A DNA stretch of 64,000 nucleotides. Origin: Cryoendolithus antarcticus (taxonomy: Eukaryota > Ascomycota > Dothideomycetes > Cladosporiales > Cladosporiaceae). Location of the stretch: assembly GCA_002077065.1 (NCBI GenBank), contig NAJO01000002.1, positions 1,178,001-1,242,000 of the forward strand. Direction: 5' to 3'. Every line of letters begins with the position of its first letter. The first letter of the stretch is position 1. This document shows, one piece after another, positions 22,068 to 33,826 of this stretch. The notes beneath the pieces are model-generated. The model was not told the origin of the DNA, did no database searches, and saw only the letters and a program-made list of their open reading frames with translations. The position numbers and the translations under genes were made by a program.

Positions 22068-23708
22068 TCAAAACTTCCGCTTCTTCTTCACTGGCACCTT
22101 CGCCTTCTCTTCGATCGCTCTCTTCAGCTCATCTCTCTTCCGATTTGCCCGCTCCACGGACGTCTCTCGAATCTCATTCATCGGCGTGATCGCTCGGCTA
22201 GTAGCGCGAGATATTCGCGATTCTTCAGCGTTAGTACTCTTGTGCGGACTAGGAGAAGCACGACTTGCTGCGGAAACGCCGCCTATCGTGCCCAGCTTCT
22301 TCGCCTTGACTGGCGACGGTGAATCTATCAAGGGCGACGTAGGCTGGGGCTGGGCACTCGTCTCACGCCTTGCTGGCTTGCCTCCGAGTGTACCTAGCTT
22401 TGACTTTGGTCGAACGTCCGGTTTGATTCCTTCATTGCTGGGCTCCTCAACTGTGCTCGGTGGTGTAGCTTCCTCAACGGAAGATGCCACGCGCTTGCGC
22501 CCACCCAAGACACCAAGCTTCTTCACAGCGGACGACCGCACTGCCGTCGAAGATGCTGCAGTCGGGCTGTTCGGTGCTATGGGTGACGATGAGCGCGTCT
22601 TGATCACTTTCGGTGGGGACGCATCTGGCAAGATCACGTCCTCTTCGGCTTCTGTTTCGCTGCCATCGTCTAAACTGGGTATAGCAGCCGGCTTCGTCCT
22701 AGCATCGTCCTTAACAGCATCTCGATATTGGTTCCGACGGGAATTCGAAGCCTGCGATGGTCTATCGAGGTCATCGCTATCAGAGGCAGGATTGTACTCC
22801 ACTGCTGGGTGGACAACATGCAGGTTCGGCGGCGTTGCTTGTCTTTGGAAGTCCTCCTCGGTGTTGCTGACTTGCTGATACTGGCTTCCGATCTCTGAGA
22901 CAGACTGAGTTACGTGATCGGATGGCTTCGTTTCATTTCCAAGCATGATCGACCCTCTGAGAATTCGCCACCATTCACCATGACCGGCATCGCCTCCCTT
23001 CCCCCGAAGGAGATCCTTGCCGACACCCACAGCTCCAGAAGCCACCTCGGCAATGTCGAGCTGACCAGTCCATGCTCCGCGATCAAATTTGCCCAAACCC
23101 GGTACATACTTCGAGAGCTGCTCGCGTTGCGACCTTTCCTTGCTGAGCTTCACTCCAGCTGCGACGGGAAAGACATCGGTCAAGTCATAAGCAGATCGCT
23201 CCAGCTTGTCCGTGATCCTGGAGATAACCTTGTCTTTGGCTTGGAGCTCAGCAAGTAATCGGTCCATCTGGAGTTTGAGCACTTGCGCACGCTCAAGCAA
23301 AGGGTAGATAAGAGTGTCTCCGACTGCAGTATCTGTGCTTGACTCGAGGTTGAATGTCCACTGCAGTGCCGCGAGAGGCTTTGGCATCGGTATCGAGACA
23401 TCAAGTACCAGATCGCCAGATTTAGCGCCACTTATGGACAGAGAAGTACGATCGCGCTGGTGTAGAGCGTCACGAAGTTTCGTAGAGAGGATGTCGTACT
23501 GCTCGTCGTCTTCGCTTGGATCAATGACGGTCCGGTGCTTCTTCGCGTAGTCAAAGACCGCCTGTCTGTCCAGCGTCTGCTTCCAGACGCGACTGAGATC
23601 TGTCAGAGTGACCGTGTACCCTGTGCGGTCCAGATCTGCCTTCAACAAGAGGCGCGGAAGCGAAGCGCTATCCGACTGTACGGTATGCCATGACGCTGGC
23701 ACCGCCAT
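22068..23708 (-). CDS. NEJ1: Nej1/XLF-like non-homologous end-joining factor
   Basis: This is a 546-residue single-exon protein. The first ~240 residues match the XLF fold: an N-terminal globular head (WHTVQSDSASLPRLLLKADL, then TDLSRVWKQ) and a long helix (LLERAQVLKLQMDRLLAELQAKDKVISRI) that would form the dimer coiled coil. XLF/Nej1 bridges XRCC4/Lif1 and Ku to stimulate DNA ligase IV in double-strand break repair. The C-terminal half is disordered and acidic/Ser-rich. It contains three copies of a KLGxxGG motif and ends in KKKRKF. A basic C-terminus with a final aromatic residue is known in XLF proteins as a Ku-binding and nuclear signal. The start is an ATG. Confidence 0.88.
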   Translation of the reverse strand: MAVPASWHTVQSDSASLPRLLLKADLDRTGYTVTLTDLSRVWKQTLDRQAVFDYAKKHRTVIDPSEDDEQYDILSTKLRDALHQRDRTSLSISGAKSGDLVLDVSIPMPKPLAALQWTFNLESSTDTAVGDTLIYPLLERAQVLKLQMDRLLAELQAKDKVISRITDKLERSAYDLTDVFPVAAGVKLSKERSQREQLSKYVPGLGKFDRGAWTGQLDIAEVASGAVGVGKDLLRGKGGDAGHGEWWRILRGSIMLGNETKPSDHVTQSVSEIGSQYQQVSNTEEDFQRQATPPNLHVVHPAVEYNPASDSDDLDRPSQASNSRRNQYRDAVKDDARTKPAAIPSLDDGSETEAEEDVILPDASPPKVIKTRSSSPIAPNSPTAASSTAVRSSAVKKLGVLGGRKRVASSVEEATPPSTVEEPSNEGIKPDVRPKSKLGTLGGKPARRETSAQPQPTSPLIDSPSPVKAKKLGTIGGVSAASRASPSPHKSTNAEESRISRATSRAITPMNEIRETSVERANRKRDELKRAIEEKAKVPVKKKRKF

Positions 23709-26098
23709 GGCTCACATCAGCATCTGGTCTATATCCTTCACTGACTGGGCCAGTCTGCTTCCGACGACGACGCTTGGGAAGGATATTCATGCAACACAGC
23801 TCGCGTTGTTTAGAGTAAGCGGATAGAGTTCAATATAAGGTTGCGGCGATCGTCTCGTCCCGCTCGGGCACGTGCACTGCTCCACTGTTCACTCGCATAA
23901 TGTATGAACTACTGTACACTCTACTCGCGTGAACAAGGAATATAGACACCATTGGGCTTTCCACTTCCCTGACTTCTCGAGGCAGTGCGATCACCCCTAT
24001 CATGCATCAATTCCAATGGGATTGACCAATATCAAGGAAGCTCTCGGCCACTACGTAGAGCGCGCTCAGCAAGACCGAAAACTGCGAACGCCGTAGAATA
24101 CGGCGACATCACGACACAGAGCAATGGCAGCCGGATCATGCCATGGCAGGCCGCCTTCCACTCTACAGCTCAGTACACATATGCTGCAGCGGTAAATCAA
24201 GTGAATGCTCAGGTACATGGCAACACCACCTGCTGTACCGCCTGTCAAAGCTGCTTTGTGAGACTCAAGACTACCAGACAATGGCAACACCACCAACGCC
24301 CTCACACTGTGATCCAGGCCTCATCTCACGGACGTCTTTGGTACGCTGAAACAACTTTGTAAGACCCTTCGGCCCTTTACCTGCGTCGCCACACTGCCAC
24401 CTCTGAGGTGCACAAGCCGCGGATGCTTGCATATGCCGAGCTTCGATCTCCATTCGCCGGCTAAACTGATGTTGAGATGACCTGAGGGAGTGAAGGTAGG
24501 AGCGCGGGCGGGGCTGAGTGATGGAGGCTGTGAGCGCAGTGTATCGCAAACCCAAGACACTAATTCACACAGCTTGCTCCTAGTCTTCAGTCCGACAAAC
24601 ACAATCAATGAATACTGGGTCCTTCGCCTCGGCGTGTTAGCAAATCTTTGCGCCTGGAGATCGGAGCCATCCGCGGCGGCAGCGGCTCGCATGGCTCGTG
24701 TGCGCGTGCGCGGCCTCTTCATGACTACAGACGACCGAGCACCAAGTCCCGCACTGCCGCTGCAGTACTCTGAGCGTCATGATTACACTCACAGGGGGAT
24801 CCCAGGTTCGACCGTACCCCCTTGACCCTGTGTTGCGATACACAGCTTTGCTTGGCTTATCTCCGGATCTTCCTCATGCTATCTGTGGGCCAGACTTTAG
24901 TTCTTATGGCTAGTCACAGCGCTACCATAGTCTCCAGCAAGCACTCACACGGCAGTCTGACGACTGTAAGTCGCGACACGATTGGCAGGACTTGCGACTC
25001 ATCAGTGTTCATGGTCTCGCATGGCGATCCACAGACTTGCGCAGCAATAATGACATTGTCTGGCTTACTGATGCTCCAGTCCAGTGCTGTCGTCGTAGCT
25101 GCCTGTCTGCCGAAGCCTACCCATAGACAAGCTCTGAAAACACAAGGCGACTACTGAGTAGCCGAGAGGATGCCGTGTTCACGGTCGTCATGATCAGTGT
25201 GCCCGTGCTGTCAACAATGCAGGTATACGCTACCCATGTGCTAGTGCTCATGACTTGCATACGCACTGCCAGTCTGCGCTACCAGCCGAGACCACACATG
25301 CTGCTGCAGCGCCCGACAATGCTCTGCCGAGCGGCATCCAGCATAACGGCTACGGGCCGCTTTCAGATGGCTTTGTAGCAGGGCTCTGCTTAGGTGAGGC
25401 AGTGTCTCTATTGTAGGTGAGATTCTTTTCCGTGTCCTGAGCGCGTCGGCATAGTATTCGTTTCCTACAAGACTCACGCAAGCAAAGCATACAACCCCAC
25501 CAATTGGAGCCAGTGCCATCACCATTCCTAGCAAGCGGTCGCAGACGGATCCGGGGCGTTTCGTCACGATTGCCTTGGGCAGTGCTCGACCAGTCTGATC
25601 ATTTGCGGGACTCACAGCGCTGTTCCGCCCGCCTTTGCATCACCGTACGACGTAGTGCTTGCCCGTACTCATATCCCTACGATCATCCGGTCTATGCGAA
25701 CTTGAGATCACACGTTCAAACCCACTACGTACTTCTCATCAGACGCTAGACGGCCGCGAGCTGAAAGGAACACGTCCTAACACCTCGCGCGGGAACACAC
25801 CTAGCGACACGTCTCTAGGTCCGTAACTGCACACGTTGGAACTCATCGGCTTCTCTGGCACTTGACGACACACGTTCGGGCTCATACTATCACACGTCTG
25901 AACTGGATCCCGATCGAGCGCTCGAGATTCAGCGCCCTGGAGAGGCTCTAGCAGCAGCATTTCCGACAACTCCCGAGCGTCCTCTGTCCCTCCAGCACCA
26001 GCCGCAATCCCATATATCTCGAGATTTCCTTGAGCCTTCTGGAGCCGAGACACAGCTGCTAGCACAAACACAGCCACAGTGTATGCTGCAGTCAACAC
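23709..26098. other. 2.4-kb gene-poor stretch
   Basis: No known family, tRNA or transposon was recognised in the largest gap of the window. Several short minus-strand frames between about 25241 and 26137 contain hydrophobic segments (for example VLTAAYTVAVFVLAAV, and MVMALAPIGGVVCFACVSLV), but they do not join into a convincing gene. The right end is the forkhead-gene promoter and the left end the NEJ1 promoter. Confidence 0.45.
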
Positions 26099-27731
26099 AT
26101 GCAGAGCAGTGTCATGGCAGCATCGCCGACGTGGCATTCGCACGAGATGCGCGCGAAGTCCATGTCAACGACAACGCACGATGGCGATGACAATAGCATA
26201 TTGGAACACGAGTATTTCAAACATGCAAACAGCATTGACGAAGATACATTCGACACACTAGTAGCAACCGACTTAGGTCCTCTGCCAAACCTCGACAACA
26301 ATAAGCAGAGTGTGGCTGGCGGTGCCGAAGAAGTCGAAACAAATCACTCCCCACCTGTGGTCGCAAGTATCGAAGAACCCGAGATGGACTACCGCACACA
26401 TGCATCTGCTTCAAGCAGCTCCTCTTATGCTAACCCTTTCGCCGAGATCGATGGCTTGCCAGTATGCACTGCACCACCTTCGTCAATGCCACTCCCGATG
26501 GCTTCCACTGCCGCCTGGGACGGTGGTCTCGTGGCGCAGCCATACCACTACCCTGCTTTCGATGGACCATCTTATGATTTCAGAGACCACTACTATCAAG
26601 AGCCAATGGCTCCCCAGCAGCCTCAGCACATGTATAGTCCACAAGACCATCATCCATCGCCATACTCCGCCTACTCGCGCGAACAGTCGACTTACACGGT
26701 CTACGAACAGCCAGAGGAAGACGAGTATGACGAAGAGCTGGACGGTGGCGAAGGTTCGGATCCATGCTACGCACAGCTGCTCTATCGCTGTCTCCGAGAT
26801 GCTCCGTCGCATACTCTAAGCCTTCGAGAGCTCTACAAGTGGGTGCAAGCGCACAGCCAGAAAGCCAAAGACTCAAACAGCAAAGGCTGGCAGAACAGCG
26901 TCCGACACAATCTTTCTATGAACGCCGTACGCTCCGTCTTCCTCCTTCTTCGGAAACAATTGACTGACATGGCTCCAGGCTTTCGAGCGCGTCCCTGCTT
27001 CATCCCTCCAATCCCCTTCAACCTCCACCACAGCCCCAAAGCGCGGCTCTCTCTGGCGTCTCACAGCACACGCCCTCGCCGAAGGCGTCATATCCACGAC
27101 CCGCTACCGCAAACATCCGAAGCGCAAGCCTGAGCGTCGCTCCGTCCCTGCTCCTAAACGCCAGCAATCAGGCGCCAAAGGTGGTCAAGCTACTCGTGAA
27201 GCAAGCGCAAGACGTCGCGCAATGCAAGCAAGACTCCAGAATCGCGCTCTCCGAGGCGTGACGAGCATGCCATCCTCCGGTCGCCCATCGCCAGGGCCCG
27301 GGATGGACTTCGGTATGCGACAGTCGCCGATGCCCTATTATCTCCCCCAACACCCTCTTGCCCCGCCCGCTCCCCCCGCTCCACCACCTCCTCCACATCA
27401 CCACCGCCATCTCCACCTACAAACCACAATGCAAGAGCCCTTTCACTACTCCACCCCTACGCCCACCTCTCCTCCTCAAACGGACCTCACGCCTACCCTC
27501 GCCACGCCGCCTCAGCTATCTGTCTCTCTACCACATAGCTCTTCGACGCACCAGCAACAGCCAACCAAAGGGCTGTTTGAAGAGTTCGAGCTCGGTCATC
27601 TCAGGCCTGAGGATCGGATGCTGTTCGGGACTATGGACAGCTATGGCGAGCCAGACACGCCGTTCAGTGAGGAGGGGAGTCTGTTCAGCGAGGCGATGAT
27701 GGGGTTCGGGGAGGGGGTCGAGGAGGTGTGA
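26099..27731 (+). CDS. Forkhead (winged-helix) transcription factor
   Basis: The exons are 26099-26926 and 26979-27731, separated by a 52-nt intron (GTACGC..CCAG with a CTGAC branch site) placed inside the DNA-binding domain; the product is 526 residues. The spliced domain (about 222-300) reads CYAQLLYRCLRDAPSHTLSL, then ELYKWVQAHS, GWQNSVRHNLSMNAAFERVP and GSLWRLT, which is the forkhead consensus including recognition helix 3 (QNSVRHNLS). The basic KHPKRKPERRSVPAPKR patch follows. N- and C-terminal regions are disordered, with an acidic stretch before the domain and a Pro/His-rich tail. Alternative starts are ATGs at 26114 and further in. Targets are unknown. Confidence 0.92.
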
Positions 27732-28216
27732 GGACTGCTTCGGAGCAGTCTGGGGTTGGTGTGTTACTCGATTATCGCGATGGCTTGATACTTCTGGTGG
27801 GCTCTTTCTGTTTGGACTTTATCACGGATTTCTGGACGGTATGGGTTGGAAATGGCATGGGAATGCACGAGCTGATTGGCATGTGAAATCGATGAGGGAA
27901 CGATCTCTGTTGGTGACTACTGGGTTGGGCATGCGATCCGGAGTTTGGGAGTGGATTGTGCGAGACTGGCAGACCTGACAACTCGGTCGAGACCGAAGTG
28001 CATATGCTTCATGGGGTACGGTATTGGTTCATGGTGCAAGGAATTTACTTGGTGATCTATAGAACGTGTACGATTTGGGTAGCAGACTGCTTCGTGCTTA
28101 CGAAGCTACCCAGCTGCTCGACTTGCATGTGAAAGAGCGGCGTCAATTATTTACGGACACAGCGTGGTCCTATCTCGTCGGATCCCGTTACTGTCGGCTT
28201 CGCAGTCGCTTGCTTG
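27732..28216. other. Convergent 3' intergenic region
   Basis: These 485 bp lie between the 3' ends of the forkhead and cactin genes. I recognised nothing beyond terminator sequence. Confidence 0.5.
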
Positions 28217-29770
28217 CTACTTCCTGTAGTACACCCTCTTGAACAGAAACCACACCTGGAGCACCCCCTTGTCGAAGCTACTTCGAAATCCCCTTTCCCT
28301 CTTGGCACTAAAATCCCACTCGCGATCTACAATCCTCCACGCCACATCGAGATACGGCTCACCACCCACAAATCGGATAGTACACATATCCTCCTCTCCA
28401 GCCTCCGCTCTCACTTCGCCTCGCCGCCTCCCGTCCTCCCGCTCGATCTTGTAGGTCGGCGTCGGTGCACCAGGAGGCAGGTCAGGGTAGAAGATGTTGA
28501 AGCGATAGCCTTGGACGACTTTAGGAGGCGGAGCATCTGTGGTGTAATGTGTTTGATTGTATTTGTTCCAGTCGTAGCCTAGCAGTAAGCGGTTGAACGA
28601 CTGAGGTTTGCGGGGCCGGGAGGTGGAAAGCCAGCGTGGTAAGGACTTTGTCGTTACGTCGACCTCAGACGTGAGGATCTCCTCGTTGTCTGCGAGGCCG
28701 CGGGCAAGCTCGCGGTCGAATGTCGTGGGCTGGGCTGATGAGACGTTGGCGTCATCCGTTCTCTGTCGTTTGCTGGCCGGCTCAAGCGCCGTAGGGGTTG
28801 ACGAACGCTTGTGGTTCGGCAAAAGACCGTGGCGGTTGATCGTCTCGCGGTCCGTTTCGAGTTGCTTGGCAAACTCTGCAGACGTCAAGGTGGCGAGCTG
28901 TTTGTCCTCCGGGCGCAGTCGAAGCAGTGGCTCAGGGTCTAGATCGGACCTGTCTGCACTGTCCTGATTCTTCCCGGGATCTTGGTCATCGCCATTTGCC
29001 ACCACTGCCGACCGCGACCGTGCTTGAAGTCGCACCTTCAACGCATCGGCCTCTGCAACTTGCTGCTTGCGAAAGCCATCGACACGCGACGCCTTGATCG
29101 ATTGCGATACCTTCCTGAGCTTGGCGCGTGCCTTGTACACCAGCAGGCTGCTCAGTAGATGCTCCCAGTAGTCCGTATCGATCGGCTCGTTCGACGACAG
29201 CTTCGTCTTTATCTGGCGTTCTAGCTTCTCCAGCCCTTCCAGATCCTTAGGCCCAAGCAGCTTGTCTAGATCGGCTTTGACGGATGTCACACCTCGCGCA
29301 GAAGTTTGCACACTTTGCGAGTGTTTTCTTCGGTCCTTACATATTGTTCTCATCATCTGCCGACCTGTCAGCCTCCATTAGCACCGCAACGCAACCCATC
29401 CCGGACAGGAAATACTGACCTCCCAATACTCCGCCTCCCGCCTTCCCCTTTCCAACACAACATACCCCTCGATCCCCTTCTCCAGCTCGCCCAAGTCTTT
29501 CTCACTCAGTCCTTCGAAGACACCCTCGGGATCCACCGTCTCGAACTCCTCTCCCTCGAGATCATCGCCCAGAGCGTCCCGATCGGGGTCCGTCAGAGCA
29601 AGCGTAACGACCAGCCAATCAATCGGTGCGGCCCGTCCACTCTTCACGCGTATTGCTGCCTTCTTGCGCGCTTGCTGTAACACGAAGCGATCCTCATCTG
29701 CGACCCATGCTGCCTCTGCAGCGTCCGGCGCAGCGGGGCGCTTCGCCGGGACGCTCGAGGATCCTGGCAT
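28217..29770 (-). CDS. Cactin-family splicing factor
   Basis: The exons are 29420-29770 and 28217-29356, with a 63-nt intron (GTCAGT..GGCAG); using the acceptor right before ATG keeps phase 0 and restores the cactin-like EYWEMMRTICKD. The 496-residue product contains the cactin mid domain (LQQARKKAAIRVKSGRAAPI, then DWLVVTLAL) and the conserved C-terminal domain (YDWNKYNQTHYT, GYRFNIFYPDL, then GEPYLDVAWRIVDREWD and GVLQVWFLFKRVYYRK). Cactin proteins bind the spliceosome and, in fission yeast (Cay1), support correct splicing and telomere stability. The upstream acceptor at 29365 would break the frame, so I rejected it. Confidence 0.92.
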
Positions 29771-30088
29771 GCTAAGCGGTGTGATCAGACCAGGTGTGGT
29801 GAAACGTCGGGCGCATTCAACGCAAAGCTGGTGTGTTGAGAAGTCGAGGCAGAGGTGGATGTCGAGTAGTCGAACATGATGTCGCGAGCAAACAAATTAA
29901 GCTCATGAAGCATAACGGGTGGCGCCGTGCGCCCGTTGGGTAGGGATGTCCCTTTTCGAGGCAATCAGGCCTCATCAGGTGGAAAGGTCGAGACACATGT
30001 GCCAAGGTAGACAGAGGTAGGAGGTTACTGCGAAACTTATATACAGCAAGATTGCAAAAAAAGTGAAATGCTTTTCATCCTCTCAAGA
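29771..30088. other. Intergenic, 318 bp
   Basis: This is the cactin promoter side and the 3' side of the fusion oxidoreductase gene. It includes a short A-run near 30056. No gene is seen. Confidence 0.5.
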
Positions 30089-32927
30089 TCATATCCCGTT
30101 CACCGGCCTCTCTCTGTACACATCGCCAGTAAGACTGATCTCATAGTCGACGTCCTTTCCCCTGCCTTTCTTCTCCAGCTCCCTCACAAGCGGCAGGATC
30201 TCCCGACCAAACTGCTCAATCTCCTCCTCATAATGCAGGAAAGCTGTTAGGATGATGCTCACGCCCAGCGACTTGAGCAGCACGATCCGATCAGCGATCT
30301 GCTCCTTGGTGCCGATGAGCTTCGTCTTGAACCTATCCTGCCTGTCAGCCGTCGTCCACGCGGGGTTTACAAGAACAATCAGCTTACCCATCATTATACT
30401 GCACCAAGTCCTCAAACTTGCTATTAGCCCACATCCCACTCTTATTTCCAGTACTCGCGCCTGCATTCTGCACTTGCTGCCGGAAGCCCTCAACAGCCTC
30501 AGCATCAGCCTTGCCTTGGATCTCTTGGAGCACGCGCACAGCCTCTTCTTCGGTGTCGCGGCAGATAACAAAGCCGTTCAGCGCGAACTTCACTTCGCCC
30601 TCACGGCCATGCACAACGGCGCGGGCCCTGACGTCGGCAATTTGCTTTCGAAAGCCTTCGAGAGTGTTGCCATTCATGCTTGGGAGTGTGTGAGCTGTTT
30701 ATCCAGAGGACTATGAAGTTAAAAGCAAGCGGAGGACTTACAAGTAGTAATCAGACACCGCGCCCCCATTATCCTTCGCATCATCACTATTACCTCCCTG
30801 GAAGATCTCCGGATATGGCCGTCCTGGTAAGACTAGCGGCTTCGGCTTGAGTGAGTAATCATGGAACTGGTAGAAGTCGCCCTTGAACGTGAATTTGTCT
30901 TCCGTCCAGATGCCCTTCAGACAGGAGATGAACTCCCGGCTTCTTCGATACCTTTCTGCATGATCAAGCCACCATTGCCCAATGCTCGTGAACTCCAGTT
31001 TGAACCAGCCTGACACGATGTTGACGGCCGCTCGACCATCGCTGAAGTGGTCGATCGAGGCAATCTGCTTGGCGGCCACTGCCGGGTTCCAGGGACCGGG
31101 CAGTAGGGCGATGATGAGCTTGAGTCTCTCTGTCTTAGCCAATAGTAAGGAACTCAATGTAACGGGTTCGTGTTGATTCTCCGCACCATAGCCAGCCATG
31201 AAGCGAATCTGGGAGAGGGCATACTCAAAGCCGACCCGCTCGGCAGTCTGGGCATACCGGATGTTCGCCTTATGGTCCCAGTTTGTCCGTTGCGGAATCT
31301 TACTGATCACCAGGCCACCAGAGACATTGGGAACCCAGTAAGCGAATTTGACACGGTCTGGATCAGCATTGATCTTGTCGTGGTAGCTCAGATCGGCGGC
31401 GCCGCTGTCGAAGGTGCCGTTGACTACAGGTGAGCGCAAGGGCGTGTTCGATCCGCTGTTGTTACGGCTGCGGTCGGTGCTGGCTACGGAGACGACGATA
31501 CGTCGACCACTGACGGTGCCTGAGCGAAGGCGATCGAGTGCGTCGTTGATTCCAGCCAAGCCACCCTCTGCGACTTCCACTTCTGGTAGCTTGAGGCTCT
31601 TAGCAATGAGAAGCTCTTCTAGCCACTCAACTAGTGCTTCGCCGACAGCTGCGTTCTCATGAAAGACTTTAATCGGCACTTTGTGGTGTACTACACCAGT
31701 CGCCACCTGCTTCGGCAGACCCGTCAAACCGAGCAGATGCGACTTGGCGCCCGATGAGTTCTGCTGTAGTGCCTCCTGGAGGCGCGTAGCAGTGTCATTT
31801 CCTACAGCATCGAAGCCGAATCGTAGCTGACCGCCCGTGACACCCTTCAGGATCTCGACCGCCCGCTTCTCGTCAAGCTTGTCGACGAGAAGATCTACAC
31901 CAAGTTCGTTCAGCCGCTGCGCTCCCTTCGCGAGGTCCGCAACGGCAGCGACCTTAAGACCAGCTAGCTTAGCCAGTTGTGCGACAAGCTGTCCAGTCGT
32001 GGTCGAAGCGCCCCAGACTGCAATCCACTCACCCGGTCGGGGTCGCTCCTGCTCTGAGATACCATGGAAGACCTCGTCTCTCACATCCTCAGCGACTTCA
32101 TGCTTCGGTAGGCTTCTCCCTGCGCGCAGAATGTCAGGTCCAGCCGATGCATGAGGCACACCTGAGAAGTCGACCCCGAGGCTGATCGTTAGTGACAGTG
32201 CGGCAGCGACGAAGGCGACTCCCAACGCAGCGCCTTCTTTAACTTCTACGCCCTGTGGCAGTCGAGCCACATTGCTGTCGCTCGTCACGACGTACTCCTG
32301 GTAAGCAGCCTTGCGCACGTCGCGGTAGTCGGTGCTTGGTCCGAAGACGACATCACCTTGACTGATGCGACTATGCTTCCTCGGCGCCTTCACAACAATA
32401 CCAGCAAAGTCTCGGCCATTGATCCATGGGTAGGACGGTTGCGAGAAGCCGTAGTCGGCGCCCTTCCAGTCTACTGGATTCAGTCCGATCGCGAGAACCT
32501 GCACCAGGATCTCATCGTCGCCTCGAAGCTCGGGGATCTCCTGCGAGTGCTCCAGAGAGTACTTTTGCCGAGGTCCATGCAGTAGAAGGAGATCTTGCTG
32601 GGGACGTGGTAGTCGTAGGAAGTCGTCTGACTTGTGCGTACCATTCACGCCATTAGTGCCGTTGGTTGTGGGTGCCGACTCCTGCGCCTTCGGGGCATCT
32701 GGCTGAACAGCAGCGTTCAGACTAGCAAAGCTGCGGTGCCCATTGCTTGTCTGCGAGTCCGCTGCACTCCTTGCACACTCCTGATCGGGCTTCAGCGACA
32801 CAAACTGCGAGTTTCCTACTCTAGTAGGCATCTTGAGCAGAACGACAGAAACAACCAAACAGAAAACTAGGATGAACAAAGACGCGTGAGGAGATGCAAG
32901 AAATTGTTCCAAACCCAAGTCACGCAT
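30089..32927 (-). CDS. Fusion: medium-chain reductase plus luciferase-like FMN monooxygenase
   Basis: The exons are 30742-32927, 30388-30678 and 30089-30341, with introns of 63 and 46 nt (all GT..AG, phases 2 and 2); the product is 909 residues. A hydrophobic segment at about 17-32 looks like an N-terminal membrane anchor. A zinc-independent medium-chain dehydrogenase/quinone-reductase domain (about 115-480) follows, with GRDFAGIVV and the nucleotide loop AVWGASTTTGQLVAQLAKLAG split around 303-323. A 40-residue Ser/Asn linker leads to a luciferase-like monooxygenase domain (about 525-909). That domain starts VKFAYWVPNVSGGLVISK and is close in pattern to bacterial dimethylsulfone monooxygenase SfnG. 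No Met precedes the second domain, so it cannot start independently. The frame reaches 32945 only via GTG. Confidence 0.85.
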
Positions 32928-33380
32928 CAGTAGAGCGTACTGCACATGTCCTATGCGAGTGGCATGTATTATGGCAACATCGAGACTAACCGGAGGCTAT
33001 CATGGTACTACACTGCGATCGTCAACGTTTTGCGCACGCGTGAGGAGGTGTCGAGCTGCAAGCTCGATGGCGTGCTTGGGGAATGCCGAAGCTTCGCCTT
33101 TGTAGCGCGAGTGGGCGAGTGGGCGAAGATGAGACGTCATGGGAGAAGTCATTGGCTCTGCAAGCGATCCGGTCGCGAAGGCATTTGCATAAGGTATTGG
33201 ACGCAGTGGTGGAGAGATTCATATGTGTTTGTGAGAGTGGACTGAAAGGCAACTCCATCGGCCACCGCAAAGCACAGACCACCGCGTCCATTCATCGACA
33301 TCGAATGATCTAATAGTTTGACGGTGCAATCCTATATGGTAAAGTTATTATTCAAGTTCCCTTGAAGGCTCCAGACGGCC
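32928..33380. promoter_or_regulatory. Divergent promoter, fusion oxidoreductase / DUF3253 gene
   Basis: This 453-bp interval separates head-to-head genes. I recognised no specific elements. The short frames here begin at non-ATG codons or overlap on both strands. Confidence 0.4.
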
Positions 33381-33701
33381 ATGACCTTCGCAATGGAAGC
33401 CAAGCTTCGAGCCTTTCTCACAACGCGCCACCCTCCCAAGACCTTCTGCCCTTCAGAAGTCGCCCGTAGCCTGCTTGAAACAGACCTCGCGGAGCTAGGC
33501 GCCGAGACCTGGCGCGAAGCCATGCCTGCTGTGCGCGAAATAGTCTTTGAATGGCGGGCGGAAGGAAAGTGCGAGGTGCTGCAGAAGGGTGAGGTACTGG
33601 GAGAGGAGGTCGGGCTAGAAGACGTGAAGGGCCCGATACGCGTGCGGAGGACGGAAGTGTTCGCTGGTGAGGAGGAGGATGATATGAGGGACTTCACGTG
33701 A
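33381..33701 (+). CDS. DUF3253 family small protein
   Basis: This 106-residue protein matches the DUF3253 family. The conserved elements are FCPSEVARSL near the N-terminus, ETWREAMPAVREIVFEW in the middle, GKCEVLQKGE and GPIRVRR towards the end. The family is mostly bacterial with scattered fungal members, and its predicted fold is a small winged-helix-like domain. No biochemical role is established to my knowledge. The start is an ATG at 33381; a second in-frame ATG lies four codons on. The C-terminal acidic stretch (GEEEDDMRD) is unremarkable. Bacterial origin by transfer is possible but not shown here. Confidence 0.8.
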   Translation: MTFAMEAKLRAFLTTRHPPKTFCPSEVARSLLETDLAELGAETWREAMPAVREIVFEWRAEGKCEVLQKGEVLGEEVGLEDVKGPIRVRRTEVFAGEEEDDMRDFT

Positions 33702-33826
33702 GGCTTCGAATGGCCCATCATTACATTATCTTGTGTATGCGCAGCATCCGAACGCCATTTCAGCCGTCTATGCCCAAGTGCAATCGACCCTCAGAGTAAA
33801 GTAGATGCCGAGACGCATGATCCAGC

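Noticed and set aside
24770..24830. Possible tRNA from a GGTTCGA word at about 24806
   Set aside because: The flanking bases do not form T-stem, anticodon or acceptor stems.
29365..29419. Alternative cactin acceptor at the first CAG
   Set aside because: It leaves the reading frame out of phase, whereas the next AG before ATG keeps it.
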